This document shows, piece by piece, positions 13,881-26,862 of a stretch of 64,000 bases of DNA; positions within the stretch are counted from its first letter, which is position 1, and every line of letters starts with the position of its first letter. Under the pieces are notes generated by a model. It saw nothing but the letters and a program-made list of their open reading frames with translations, made no database searches and was not told the DNA's origin. The DNA is from Kudoa neothunni (Eukaryota > Cnidaria). Both the position numbers and the translations under genes were made by a program. Where the stretch lies: positions 5,766,001-5,830,000 of the forward strand of contig OZ199838.1 of the NCBI GenBank assembly GCA_964304625.1, given 5' to 3'.

Positions 13881-16800
13881 GGTAGTGGCTATTATCACGG
13901 GAATCAATTTCTCTGCAATTGTTATCTCTATTAAATAACTAATTTAACATTACTATTATTTATATTTTTCTCTACTAAATTATAGAATTAGGTAACAATT
14001 GAGAATATCTTTTTTTACATATTTATATTGTTTATTTCATTGATCGCTTTCCATAATTAAATGAAAGATTTATTAATCTTAATTTAATACATGATCAAAA
14101 TTGTATTATATCATTTTCTGTCAATAATAAGGTTAAAGTTAAAGAATTTTGTGTGATTTTGTAGGTCGGACATTACTCTTGAAGCGCGCGCTTCCACATG
14201 ATACATTCAACCTCGTGTTATTTAATTTATTTCCAATATTTACAATGTTTAAATTATGTGATTTATTGTATTCTATTCATAAATTATGAACTTCAAGATA
14301 AGATATGCTCATTATATTTCACAGAAATGATGTGAATTTTCCGCTTTAGATTTCAATATAGACAAGAAATTTGAGAAAACTAATCATAATTAGGTCATTT
14401 TTCAGAAATTAGATGAATATAACACGATGAACAATGGTTATCCTAGTCAAAATAAATAATGAGAGATATAAGAAAATTTAGTTTTCTTTTTGTATCCAAT
14501 AGTGGTTAAAGCGTATCCCTTTGGTCTCCCAACAGACTTCAATTGAGAAGGAATTTTTAAGGCTAAAATAATTTAAAAAAAGAAAGGAAATGAAAGCACG
14601 ATCAAGCTCGATCATATTTAAAATAGGTGCTAATTGATTTTCAGACAAAACCGTTTGGATCTCGGGGGCATTTTCATTTGAAATATTATTAACAATAATA
14701 TTCTCGATAATCTCCTCACCTTGCAGAATAATATTATTACCAACACCCTCAACATTTATTTGAGAATTAAAATTATTCTCTATAACATCTATTTTTTGTA
14801 AGTTAGATACGAGTAAAATATTCAAGTTAAGCGTCATATACCTCTTCCTTCAGAGATATCTTCATCTTCAGCTATAGCCTCAGAGTATTCAATGATGCGA
14901 TTTCCTAAAAATAAATCAAGAAAAATTAAGTTTTCTTTAAAATACCTAATTGATTTATTTGTTTTATTAATTTGATGTCGTGGTTCTTGATTATTTTTTT
15001 CTATTGTGTTGAATAGTGATAGGCAACTATCATAAAACTCCCCCACAATATTCAGCGGACAAAGCTGCTAGCTTATTTGTGTAAATCACAGAATTTTTTA
15101 AACGTTTTCCATAAGAATTAAAAGTCCCTTTTGGTTTTATTGTAATATTCTCTTTTGGTGTTATATTTATAGTTTCCATGTACAAGAATCGGCTCATGTA
15201 ATCTTTTGACCACCTAGGGTGGCATAAATTTGAATCGAACATTGGAAGCAGGTTAAACGCTCTCTTTTTAAAAATATGACTACATGGAAAGGAGATACGA
15301 TCTGTAAATATAACAATTGCATTTTATGGATGTAGTTAAACTATCTGTATTCGTGTTTTCGTCAAAATTTTGAATTTGTTTGTGGATTATATTGAAGGCA
15401 AATGGATTTAAATGATTAAAATACGCGTTTAAAACTTCATTTGAGGTATCAAAATTAACTGGGTTCAGTAATATTTTGGTTATATTGTATTTCCTTTCTA
15501 TTCTCATTGATTTGAGAGCGTCAAAGAAATAACGGAAAAAATCATTAAGATTTGAAAATTTCTTTATTGTTTGTTTTAATTGACCATTAATGGCTTCTAA
15601 TCTATTATTGGTCAAGTTTTCATAGAAATGATGTGTTTCACTTAATCCTATGACCCATTCATCAGCGATTGGTTCCCAATTGGATTTAAAATAGTTAATA
15701 AACTTATCGTTGCTTTGTTGAAAAAGATTATTGCATAGTTTATCGAATTCATGTTTATTTTTCGAATAGATAATTTTATTAAGAGTTTCAAGCAATTGGT
15801 CCCTTTTCTCTCGTGTGATACTGTATTTCGACATAGTTATTTCACGTCTGAAACTTTGAGAAACATGAAATATACAGATCATTAGATTGGAGTTAGGAAA
15901 TAATTCTTTCAAACATTTCCTTAGAGTGTGGTGCTTGTCAGTAATGATCGTTCGGACATTTTGAGTCATGTTCGGCATCATTTTTATTAGTTGAGAAATA
16001 TGCCATTTAATTGACTCCGCCGTTTCATCGTACAAGATGCAGCCGCTAGTTATGTGGGTTTCACCAACCGAGTCTTCTGCAACAGACAGATACAATGGCG
16101 CACTAATGAACTAATAAAACAACGAAATAGAGAAAACCTCCTAAGATTACCGTGAGTCTAGCAGTTTATAGGTTGCATCAAGCATGAGTAACTCTGGAAA
16201 GAAATTAATTGTGTTGAGCATCTGTTTATCCATAAAAAAGATTCCACAAACATTTTTATTATCATCTGATAAAACGCTCACCATGCAATTGTATTGATTC
16301 TTTAAAATTTCTAAAATTAAAGTAACGTTATCAGTTCCAACTTTAGAGGATTTTTTAATGTTGTGGATAGCTTTCAAAGGTATATTCTTGCCTGTCTCGT
16401 CATTTATCTTGGCTTGTATGAGCTTTTTGTTTGCTCTGACAAATAGCCATCACATCGGTTTAATTTACTCTGACTAGGTAAGTTTTCTTAGATCCATGGA
16501 TCATTTGGATGGTTATGGGCAGTGTTAGAAGATCTAATCTCCAGGAAATTTCCATCTACACTTACTCTTAATGTAACTTTAAATGGGCAATATCTCTTAA
16601 GGGAATTATTTTTGCGTTCGCCTTTACCTCTATTTCGGTAATGGGCTCCAAAGTAGCATACGTAAATTATTTCGTAATACATTAGCGTGTTTTTAATATT
16701 TCGATTAACCCGGTTTTGCACTGAGTCAATTCTTCTTGAATCTCGAATCTTTAAATTCACAAAATGACTTATCTCATACTTTTGAATATAAGATTTTAAA

Positions 16801-17158
16801 CTTCGAAAAGTTTCAAATTTCATTCCAACATGAAAATTGTCTGAATTCGAATCACTCATTGTAGTTTAACCAAACTCGTGAAACACGTGGAGTTATGTTT
16901 ACACTGCATGGCTCAAAGCAATAATTTAGAAATGATTAATATTTATGATTAATTCAACGTTAATATTGTTTTAGTCTATTAAATTTGCTAACATTTATGT
17001 TTCTGACCGTCTATTTTACATAAATTTACAACCATCTCAAATTTCTTTATTTTTCATAATTTAGTAGAGAAAAATATAAATAATAGTAATGTTAAATTAG
17101 TTATTTAATAGAGATAACAATTGCAGAGAAATTGATTCCCGTAGTAATAGCCACTGCC
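13881..17158 (-). mobile_element. Mutator-like element (MULE) with near-perfect long TIRs
   Basis: Terminal inverted repeats occupy 13881-13983 and 17056-17158 and match at 100 of 103 positions (outer bases GGTAGTGGCTATTA versus GGCAGTGGCTATTA). The flanks TTAAAAAAAA (13871-13880) and TTAAAAAAAC (17159-17168) look like a 9-10 bp target duplication, as expected for MULEs. A single transposase gene on the minus strand fills the interior. High TIR identity argues for fairly recent transposition, although the transposase now carries frameshifts. Confidence 0.9.
14478..16859 (-). pseudogene. MULE transposase with zinc-binding N-domain, DDE core and SWIM finger; one intron, several frame breaks
   Basis: It starts at ATG 16859 (MSDSNSDNFHVGMKF). 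Residues about 60-120 form a FLYWCH/FAR1-like Zn domain (YVCYFGAH, RYCPFKVTLRV, TAHNHP). After a frame break near 16490 come KKLIQAKINDETGKNIPLKA and LMLDATYKLLDS (first catalytic Asp), then a 48-nt GT-AG intron (16103-16150) that joins to APLYLSVAEDSVGETHI. The DDE core has ESIKWHISQL, TIITDKHHTLRKCL (second Asp), MICIFHVSQSFRRE, and THHFYENLTNNRLEAINGQ (Glu region). The SWIM finger CNC...CSH is split by a frameshift near 15285 and is followed by NLCHPRWSKDY. Further frames at 15030-15242, 14834-15046 and 14478-14837 form the acidic C-terminal tail. At least three frame breaks suggest decay or sequencing error. Confidence 0.87.
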
Positions 17159-18370
17159 TTAAAAAAACTTTAACTAAGTTGGTAACAAAATATGTTAGGC
17201 ACTTAGATCAATTTTACGCATTTTTAAAAATTGTTCAATTTAGATAATTTTATGTACATTACAAATATAATATTTATTAATTAATTTATTGATAAAAAAT
17301 CTAAATAATATAACATAATCGGGTTAAAGAAAATATTAATATATTAATTACGTTACTGATAGCTTTTATGCACCTTTCTTGTCAGATTTTGTTTGGAAAA
17401 TTATATAATTAAATTTAATGGAAAACAAAATTAATTCAGAACGATTAAGATAATACATTGCAACCTCAGACTTCAACTACAATTCTTTCTAAAAGTGTGT
17501 TCGAACTCCGAATAATTTCTTCCCTTACAAAATAATGAAATTTGTTTAATCCGTTACCGTGCATCAAATAAATATTTTTATTCTTATTTATGATAAAACA
17601 TGAATCCCTTGTGTTTATTAAATATGACAAATAAATATTAAATATAATAACAAAAATGAAATATAGGATAAATATTTGTTAGTTGTCATGCGATAGATTA
17701 TATAGGTTTATCTTTCAATAACGGTCCCTCAATTTTAATGAGCGACTCTACTATTAGAATTTATTTTCTTCTCTGCTTTTTGCTCAAACTGGATTTGTTC
17801 TGAATATCCTTTCTATTTTTGTTCGAACTCAGAGGGCGCACTGTGTATAATAAAATTCTCCCGCAGTATCCTCAAACCGTTGCCAAATCTGCTAATATAA
17901 AAAAGGCAACAAATTAAATCAGTATTTACATTAAAAATTTGAATCAATTAATCTATTTACATATAATGGGGAGTAATAATACTAGTTAATATATTATCGA
18001 CAAAACGTACTCGTATGCGCGAACAACAATAACAAAGAAATATGCTACTTCGCATTATAACGAATGTGAATCGTTATCTCAATAATATTCAAAAAAAATA
18101 TAATAAAGTTAAGTTTAAAAGTATTTTTGATACGCCATAATAATAATCCGCTTCCCTGTAACATATAAATGAACTGAAATTTACGATAGAAAATTTAATT
18201 TCTAATATCATAGAATATTTATAAAAAAAATTTTTTAAAACTGAAAATTTATTCTTACAAAGATGTAATGAAAATTTGATTTTTACTCAGGCGACCAATG
18301 AAATACACTCTCAGATTAAAAACAAGAACAGAACAAAATAATAAACATGCTACATGATAATGGTTACGTA
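17159..18370. other. Intergenic AT-rich stretch downstream of TSR3
   Basis: No coding region, RNA gene or repeat pair was recognised on either strand. Confidence 0.5.
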
Positions 18371-19502
18371 TTATTGCAGGTTTTTTGAATCATCCTCAGA
18401 TTCAGTAGCTGATACATCACTTTGAGTAGCAGACTCCTGGTCATAAGACTCACTAAATTAACATAAAAACAACCACATTCAAGATAATACCTATCAGAAC
18501 GAGAGATATTTCGATTTGGATTGAAATGTTCCATTTCAAGATCAATATCAGCCAAAATATCTATAAAAATTGAAGTGAAACAACTTCATCAATAGAATAC
18601 CTTGATAAGATGTCGGTTTTTTAGGTCGATCAGAATTTTCATGGATGAATTGTAGTTGACATTGATTGATCTCGTCTGAATTTGCACATTTTGAGTAAGC
18701 TTCCAATGCAACTCTTCATTTATAATCAATCAATTTAAAAATAAAAAAGGAGCATACGCATTCAAATCTAGAAAGTGTTCACCCCATTTAAATTTCGATA
18801 AAATTTTTAACGCGTGCTCTCTGAAACCTATTCTCCAAAATGACATACAATTAACAGATGTTTCAATGACAAGACGCTGATACCTACGATCACAAGAGCG
18901 GCAGCCAATGCTTCCACACATGACAACTTATATGGCCGACCATAGTTGACATTATTGGCGGCTACCAAATAAGGCAACAATCTTGGGTGTTTTCCACGTA
19001 ATTTAGTTAGAGGGACCTTTTCCAGTTGGGCCCACGAACAATCAACAACTGCCAAACAACTCTTGAGCATTTCTTCTCTAGTTGGTGTGTTGTAGTTAAT
19101 AAGAACGGAACAAAGAAATGCTACTTGTCCGCAGGAGATAGGTAACCATCCGTGTCGGCATTTGCGCCAGGTGTCAATACAACGCCATAACGAGGGGCTT
19201 TATTTCCTTTTGTTATTTTTAACGTTCTAATTAAATCAAAATTGGCCAGTCTTCTACCAGTGCATCTCTTGGGGTCACACTGACCTAAATCCTTAATCCG
19301 AAAATGGAACCACTGTCCTAATAAAAGTTCTAACCCACATGCTCAATTTAACTTCATTGTTAGTAGACGTTTTTCGGTTGCTGTCATCCAACAGTTCATC
19401 CAAATGAACTTCTACACTCCTGTCAAATAGCTGATCATCCCCCTCATCTTGATTGACATTAAACGCTCTTTTGAAGCGATCATTCCTCGACCTCTTAACC
19501 AT
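18371..19502 (-). CDS. TSR3: 18S rRNA aminocarboxypropyltransferase TSR3
   Basis: Seven exons: 19502-19335, 19291-19125, 19077-18884, 18827-18758, 18713-18601, 18560-18491 and 18452-18371. They join through six GT-AG introns of 43, 47, 56, 44, 40 and 38 nt into 287 codons. An acidic N-terminus precedes the RLI-like domain [18 protein letters not shown] (about 55-72), then [10 protein letters not shown], the DUF367 core [37 protein letters not shown] and [28 protein letters not shown], and a Ser/Asp/Glu-rich tail. TSR3 transfers the acp group of S-adenosylmethionine to N1-methylpseudouridine in 18S rRNA at a late step of small-subunit maturation. It lies 137 nt downstream of the DnaJ gene on the same strand. 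Confidence 0.94.
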
Positions 19503-19639
19503 CAAAAATCGTACAAAATCGTTGCTACTCGATTGAAAAAATAAAAACTCCAGACAATCAAAAAAAAATTCATCATAAAATATAAAATGTCTACAAAACG
19601 TCTATTATGGGCTAGCAATATTAGACTAAGTAAGCGCGA

Positions 19640-20298
19640 TCAGGTGCAGACTGTTCTTTTAGTTATAAAACCGTTGATATTGGTGATATAGGTTTGACAA
19701 TTTTGGGCTCTTCTACGTTGGCCACCACCGCCACCTCTACTACCAGAAGAGAAATGACCACCTCCGCCTACATTTATCAATCAATAACAAAAAATTAAAC
19801 AACTTGTATAGTTACCGAACAAATCCTCAAAATCAAAGAAAACATTTCCTCCAAAAAACGATCCAAATGCATCATCATTAAAGTGACGTTGTGGATGTGA
19901 GGGAGGATCGGGAGTAACTTTAAAGCCATCGTGTTTGCCTCTGTGTTGTCTCAGATGCTCGTTGTATCGCTCCCGTTGTTCTGGGTCGGAAAGAATATCC
20001 TTAGCTAAAAACATTTTAGTTGGTACATTAGAATTCAAAGTTTAATCGCTTCTTATAAAAGCGATGGAAACCCATAGCCTCATATACCTTCTTGAAGAAA
20101 GTACCATTTTTCTTTTGCATTCGGATCAGAACTCTTATCCGGATGCATAGTTTTGGATAGTTTTCTAAAGTTGCTATTGATAGCAGCTTTGTCCGCATTA
20201 TGAGGAACCCCCAAAGCTTCATAGTAGGTTTGAGAACATTGCATGTGTTTTAAACCAGCAAGAAATAGAATAAAAAGTTGAAGGAAAGCAGGACCCAT
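19640..20298 (-). CDS. DNAJB9: ER-targeted DnaJ protein, ERdj4/DNAJB9-like
   Basis: Three exons (20298-20088, 20004-19816, 19767-19640; introns 83 and 48 nt) give 175 residues. A hydrophobic signal peptide (MGPAFLQLFILFLAGLKHMQ) leads into a J domain: TYYEALGVPHNADKAAI, HPDK with the catalytic HPD at about 52-54, and KDILSDPEQRERYNEHL. The middle is Phe/Asp-rich (DDAFGSFFGG, FDFEDLFG), then Gly/Ser-rich, ending QNCQTYITNINGFITKRTVC. The end has the two-cysteine tail layout of DNAJB9/ERdj4, an inducible cochaperone that stimulates the ER Hsp70 BiP; there is no KDEL, as in that family. Human DNAJB9 is 223 residues. An in-frame ATG also exists at 20325, but the start at 20298 gives the cleaner signal peptide. 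Confidence 0.85.
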
Positions 20299-23200
20299 TG
20301 AAGAACGGTAACAAACAACGATCATAGTCGAGAATTTAATGACGTGTCACTGCATCGGCCCAATTTCTTATAACACACACATCCTCAATTTTTACGATAC
20401 GGGTGAGATTATTTTAACAAGATATTAAGATTTGGATCTTGTTGTTACTTGTTGATAATAAAATTTGTATCACAGGTATTAGGTGCTACTAACTTTTAAG
20501 TATTAATTTAAGTTTTATTCTGATTAAATGTATTCAGCTAGAAAATATTTTTATTATCGTTACGTACTGGCAAGAAAAACTTATATTTGTAAGTGCATAG
20601 ACCAATAATGAGTGATCGGAACACATTATCTGATTAACCGATTTTTACCAACAATTATGAATCCAATAAAGAGGATGTCCGATAGTGACTGCATTCATAA
20701 AATCGGTGGCCTCATGAAATTTTTCATCCTTTTAAAATCTTTAAAAAATCGATGTAACCACCGTAACAAAATACATATTTATTAATTTATTGTAGAGTTT
20801 ATTTTGCTAATCCGTTTATCATGAGTTACCCCTTTGGGTATTGCGTACTATTTTCAATCCCTAGGATACCATAATGTCGCCATGATGTAAAATTGTTTAT
20901 AAAACTTTATAGAATTCAATTAATACTATAAAATGACAAAAAATTATTATTTTCTAATATTCGAAATAAACTAATGTACATATTTAGGACTCATTAGTGT
21001 GGTCGGATACTGGTCGAAGTCGTTGCTGAATCGTTTGTTATTCTACAGAATAAACTCTTTTTGTGGTATAAAAATTGTTTATATTATGAAATAAAGATTT
21101 GCTTGTTAATTTCCAATGGTAATTAATAAATAATTTAATGAAATTTTTCTGGCGCATGCGCGTTACATGGAACAACGAACAACATATTCTTTGGAAAGAT
21201 AAATACTATTTTTCTTTGTCATACGTATTTATAAATTGAATAAAATAATCAGAAGGGATATAGGGATCAGCTTAATTTTCCATATATAATCAATTGAAAT
21301 TGATTCTAGAAAATATAGGTCGCATCACCTTCCTAATCAAGTACGGGTTTCTATTATTTTCCCGATTTTAAATTTAAGAATCTTTTTATCATTGAATGCA
21401 GAATTTTGATTCCATGTTTAATAAAGATTTTCTAAATTCAGTGTAACTTTAGATCTGCTAAGTTTATTAGTAAATTAAAATAATTCCAGAGTGACCTTGT
21501 TTAACCCCTTTCCCAAAGACGGATCGGGATCCAATCCGAACCCACGACATATTATTGCCTTTTTATTCTATATTTTTTCAGAAATTGATACAGATTTTGT
21601 TTGATACTCTCTTAGAAGATAATATTCGGTTATATTTGAAATTCGACGCAATTTTTATTTATTACTTGAAATCTTTATTGTTGTGCATAATAAACTTCAG
21701 TATTCAAATTAACTATCCATTTATATCAGAGGTTCTCAACGGTTTTATTAAATTTACCCCCTCGGTCCGATGAAAAATCCAAATTTATCCCCTTAACTTG
21801 GAAGCCAAACTAACATCTACTTTGAGGTTTTATATTGGTTTAGCTGAGACAGAAGTTATTTTCACCGCAAATTATAGTCATAAAAGGTATGTACGACAGC
21901 GTAATGACAATTTTTAATCTCAGAAACTTCAAATTTATGACATCACTTGGTCAATGTGTTGAAAAATTTCCTCATTAGAACAAGATTATCTAATGTGGAG
22001 CACAACATTCTATTTCTTCTGATGTTTTCGATAATTCAAGAAGAGAAAATTCTCTTTCCAGAGAAATGTTAATCAGAGCTAGAGAAAGTAAAGATGTGCT
22101 GTGTTTTCTGATAGAATTAAAATTTATTTTCCGGTAAACAATGGCCAAAAAAGGCGAATGTTAATAATTTAATCAAAAAACTTTGTTTTTGAGCCTATTA
22201 AATTCTTTAATTTCAAACAATTGCATTACATTCTTTCGTTCGATTTTTGAATAACATCTAACAACTATACCTAGGTGAGGTTGTATTTTTATGCGCGACC
22301 ATTCATTCATTGAAATTAAGAAAAATTATTCAAGTTGATAATGTTTAGTTAGATTTTAAATAAAATTAGACTTTTTTGAAAATTGACAACAAACTCTTAA
22401 TGATAATTTAAAATTTGGATATCACCAACAACAGAATCTTTTTTTAAATTCAATCACAAAAATCTCTTTGTAATAATTCCAAAATGGTTCATAGTCATGA
22501 AAAAATTCTGTCTTGTCGCTAATAATGGTAAAAAAATCCAAAATGTTGATCTTAACAGGAGCATAACATCTAAAAATGTGTTCATTTTTATAAATTTTTG
22601 ACATGTGTTTTTATGCTCAATTTTTATATTACGCGAGCTTTAAGAATTATTAAAATTTCTAATTGTATCTTATGTTTAGTGAATTTCTATTGCAGACATT
22701 TTAATTTGAAATAAAGCATAGTCCAAGTATAAAATTATCTACTCGAAGATTTCTCTTAATGAAATCAGTAACAATTAAATTCCATTTTTTGTGAATTTTC
22801 AATAACTCCTTATCTTTGAAGCATTGTTTTGCGATTATTCAGTTTTTTGGAGAACAAGAGTAAAAATCGTACAATTTTTGCTGATTCGTCCGAAATCAGA
22901 CACGGTTGGCAACATTGATGTGTGTGTGTATGTGTCAGCAAGTACTCATATGCGTCGAAATTTTTTCCTTATAGAGAGACATTTATAAAATTTTTTAAAA
23001 ATCACAATGTTTCAAAAAATCTTTAAATCGTTTCCACACTACAAAATGTTCCTAAAAGTGTTTAGAAAATGGTGATTTTGTCGATTCAAAGTTTGTTATC
23101 GGATTACTTTAGCTCAACAATAGGAATAACATCTGCTTGTGACCTGTTGATGGTCAGTTGAAGTTGACATTCCCCCCTAAATGCTCTATCAAATGTTGAT

Positions 23201-23429
23201 TAACTGCTGCTCTAGGACTTTTTATGTAAATTCGATGTGTAAATTTAAGTGTTCGTGCAAATACATTCTCTATGTCGAGAGTTTTATCGTATTTGACTTA
23301 ATAAGCGTACTTTTAAGCCTTTAATACTGATTTTGGATGTAACAAAAAGTCTATATTTGAATCATTAATAGCGAAATGATAGATCATGCTATAATCAGAT
23401 AGATTGCCGAATTATAATACAGGCATTGT
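20299..23429. other. Long intergenic stretch
   Basis: AT-rich with no supported gene. Near 20834 the sequence GGGTATTGCGTACTA resembles the GGATATTGCGCAC motif of the pogo-like elements further right, but no element could be delimited here. Confidence 0.45.
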
Positions 23430-25081
23430 GTCCTTAGACCTCGTTGAAAACGTCCGCTATGTTGAACATTCAGTGATTAAATTCAATGCTGAGAGTTGTA
23501 ATTTTGCATCGTCTAATTATTTGAATTATTTATGTTGAAGTTGACGAGATTTGTGACTGTTGCTGGGAAAGAGCGCATTAAAATTTATGTCGGGCCAAAG
23601 GATATAAATTTGAGCAGTAAAAATTAATTTACTCATGTTTTCTTCTATCTCTATATATTTTTTCTTTTTCTATCTCCCTTGAACAATCCAAGGACCAAAA
23701 AATAACGTTTCGAATATCACTTTAAGGGAATTTAAATAATTCGGGGATGCAGATTAAATCCGGCACTGACGTTCAATTATTTAGTTTTGGTGCCGGGGTT
23801 TTTGCATCCCTGCACAGAATTGATCATGATTTCAATTTCGCTAATTGCAATCGTTGAAAGTATGATGCTCAAAAATTTTTAGTTATTCCGCTTCTAGGGG
23901 TTAATCCAAAAATTCGATATATTTTTTGAATGTTATTAAGAAACGTCTCTATACGAAATCTTCCCAAAGCAACGCTGGGCAGTCCGCGTTAGGTATTATT
24001 ATTAGGCTACATCTCTAAAAAATAAACGAGACACAAAAGAAAGAGATTGATAACATCTTTATAAATTGTTGTTAAATAATTATTCCTAAAGGCATTTTAA
24101 GCATTACTGACAACTTGTTGAGTTTAATAACCCTAAATAATATAATTCTGTAGACATCATTAAATAAGTCACAAACCGCATTATGCAAAAATTTCTCCTA
24201 CCTAATATTAATATCACTTAATTTACTCCCAGTTTAAAACCCATGAGTTATATAATACATCAGTTGAATTAATCATATAAACAATATTAAAATGAAATAA
24301 CTTCTCTAGGGTTAATAAATTAATACAATGATTCTCCAAATGGGTTCTGTGGTACCCGAAGGTTCCACGAAGCGAGGACAGGGGTTCCACAAAGCTACAA
24401 TGAAAAACAATATTTAATCATAACCTAAGAAATTGGTACATATCGTATCTTATGACGTCAGTGAATGTTTCACTGATAGCTGGCCCTCGCCCATGAGCTA
24501 CGCATCATCGTACGTGCAGGAAGAATGTGCTGTTTTTCTGTTAATACAAGTATTTCTTTTATTCTACAAATTATTTGAACCATTCTTAAATCTTTAAATG
24601 GATCAATTCTCAGAAAAGATAAGTAGAACATCGTCTAAAGAAGACGCAGAAATAGATTAACTTGAAAATGAACGATCTGCGAGCTCTCATTAAAGATGTT
24701 GTGTCCAAATTCAGAAAGCGGTTAGAAAAAGAAAACACGGTATATGTTCTAATTTACTGTGTGTTTTAAATTATTTTCTTTATTAAAATATTTATTTGCT
24801 GTTACGATTTCGTTGTGTTTAACAAATAAAATTTTCCTTTTATTCGATAAAGTTTTCATACGTAACATAAATAAATGTTAAAATATAGTCAGACTTAATA
24901 ACATTTTAAACATTCATAAATTTTATTTTATGAGTTTGATTATATTTGAGTCACCAAAATCATATTAAATCCATAATTATACTATATCGCGACAAATATT
25001 TGATTGTATGGAAATAATGAATTCCGAAATATAAGAGAAAACTCATTTTGTTGAATCAAGTGAGTATGTTAAGAATTAAAG
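23430..25081. other. Intergenic left part of the repeat unit
   Basis: Contains a hairpin at 23744-23810 (listed separately). At about 24350-24405 is a block rich in GGTTCCAC/GGTACCC motifs (CAGGGGTTCCACAAAG at about 24391) that resembles a hAT-type terminus. A short frame after it (MDQFSEKISRTSSKEDAEID, from 24599) stops quickly and has no confirming domain. Nothing else supported. Confidence 0.35.
23744..23810. repeat. Short inverted repeat (hairpin)
   Basis: The left arm begins GGGATGCAGATTAAATCCGG and the right arm ends GGTTTTTGCATCCC, preceded by GGTGCC. The outer 8 bases pair perfectly (GGGATGCA/TGCATCCC) and the inner GGCAC/GTGCC pairs again, with about 22 nt between. It could be a minimal MITE remnant. 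The same hairpin occurs in copy 2 at 44757-44823. Confidence 0.55.
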
Positions 25082-26862
25082 TTAAATTGATGGACATGGG
25101 TCGGGACATTCACGGAGATAGGATTGACTGATTTGGTCAGACAATTTCATCACGGTTGTATGAATTGTTAGCTATATTTCAAAATAAACAAGATAATGCT
25201 AAACAAATAAATACCTTGTTAAGAATCGGTTTTGTTGAGAGAATATTGAGAAGTGATTCGACCAAATTCTCTTCTAAAGCTCCTTTTCTATCCTAAAATC
25301 AATTTACACATAAACCTTGCTAGATATATAATTTGGTGTACGTGTTTTAATAATTTGATACATTTATCACACTAAAAAGTTACAAATATCACCAACACAA
25401 AGCGAAAAAACCGTACAACAGTGTATCTATTATCAAATGGAGGATCTGGATAAATTTTGTCATAATTGGAAATATGTAAAAACCAATGATCCGAGTTTTC
25501 ATCCATTCTATATTATAGCCATTAATTAAATTTATCATTTGAATTACGTTTCGATGGCATCAACTGTGCGCTTGCCTCTAGTTATCAAGGCTGCCTACAA
25601 TGAGGTGAATAATATCAGCGTAAACCAACCAATTTACTTTATGTTTATTACTCCCAATAGTGATGTAGGAAGGAGCAATAAATTTTTCATTTGTAAATCT
25701 TTCAAGAGCATCCTCGTAACTATAAAATTCATTCATAAATATCAAACTGAATCGAATACTTTGTTTGACTTAAAATCAAATCTCTTGCAACAAAACTCAC
25801 AAGTTTTTCCTTACCCATGTTTTTGATTAGATCTATGTGTATTAGGAGTTTTTAGTTTACATACTGCGAAATGAATTAGAATCGGTACCAAATATTGAGG
25901 GGACTAACGTGAATCTCTGGTTAATCGAAAAGGTGAAACCATTCTAACGCATAGATATTATGTTGTAAATTTAAGAATTTTAATGCTTACGGTTGACATA
26001 GCTGTGAGGAACCCAATAAATCCCACAAAACCGCTTGATTTAGCTATGGGTTTCTGATCTCTCTAAAAACTATTTTATAATCAGCTCAACAAAAATTCAT
26101 ACCTCCCAAGTAATTTCTATCGCCATTTTTCTCAGTAAAGTGGTCATCAACCAACTATGATCGGTCTTATTCCACCCAAGAAATAACCCAAAATCAAGAT
26201 TTCTTCCATGATATATCTCCCCTAAGCATACTTCAATAGACGAACCAATAGTAAATCAACCAGTAATGCTATTCTTCATAACAATAGAAGTGCAGAATGT
26301 GGATATTTCATAAAATAAATTAACAACAACTATGGATTCTAATGGAACGTCCGCTCCTTTCGAAACACCTTTCATCTCAGCTACATATTCTTCGGGGATC
26401 GATGGAATTAAAAATTTCTGTATAATAATTGTATTCATTTGCTGAATCTACCCAATTTACCATATATGAGCGTAGAAGTCGGAATAGAATTCCAAACTTG
26501 TTTTCGATAGTTTTCAACAAATTTTGTAACTTCATAGAATTTTAATTTATTTAAAGATAGAAAGAATTTACGTCTTTCTTATGCACTCTCGATATGTTCA
26601 CCCATCGCAATTCTGGTTGTGTGTTTAAACTTATCACATAATTCTCAAGCAAGTTTCTAATTAAAAATCATTTTTTAACTTTTTGTAGATATGATTTGTG
26701 GTATTTCAAAATGTTACTTCGATGTGAGATTATTATTCGTTTCACAAATTCTGGTGACCTAGAACAAGTCAATTCAATTAGAATCAGGTAACTATTCACT
26801 TTGAAGAAATTTTCACAATTAGAAAGTGAGACAAATGCTATGAAAAGCCAGATAAATATCAT
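25082..26862 (-). CDS. ASAH1: Acid ceramidase (N-acylsphingosine amidohydrolase)
   Basis: Fifteen exons with 14 GT-AG introns of 32-61 nt join in frame to 391 residues (human acid ceramidase 395). It starts MIFIWLFIAFVSLSNC, a signal peptide for the lysosomal/secretory route. Then ENYVISLNTQPELRW, IPEEYVAEMKGV, VNLFYEISTFCTSIV with the nucleophile Cys at about 128, which becomes N-terminal after self-cleavage, GEIYHGRNLDFGLFLGWN, SSGFVGFIGFLTAM, FSINQRFTLV, YEDALERF, IAPSYITIG, NYDKIYPDPPFDNR, and the ending YLRECPDPCPSI. The enzyme splits ceramide into sphingosine and fatty acid. The CPDPC ending favours acid ceramidase over its relative NAAA. The 32-nt intron at 25833-25864 is the shortest in the window. 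An intact second copy lies at 46095-47875. Confidence 0.93.

Noticed and set aside
19503-19505. TSR3 start one codon earlier
   Set aside because: That codon is TTG; the ATG at 19502 is the supported start.
20028-20222. Apparent one-base frameshift in the DnaJ J domain near KEKW
   Set aside because: Placing the donor at 20087 (intron 20005-20087) keeps the frame and gives the expected KDILSDPEQRERY, so no frameshift is needed.
24350-24405. GGTTCCAC-rich block as a confirmed hAT terminus
   Set aside because: Only one end resembles a hAT terminus; no partner TIR or 8-bp duplication was found.
25539-25826. Plus-strand 95-codon open frame (also 46552-46839)
   Set aside because: Antisense shadow of ceramidase exons and introns.
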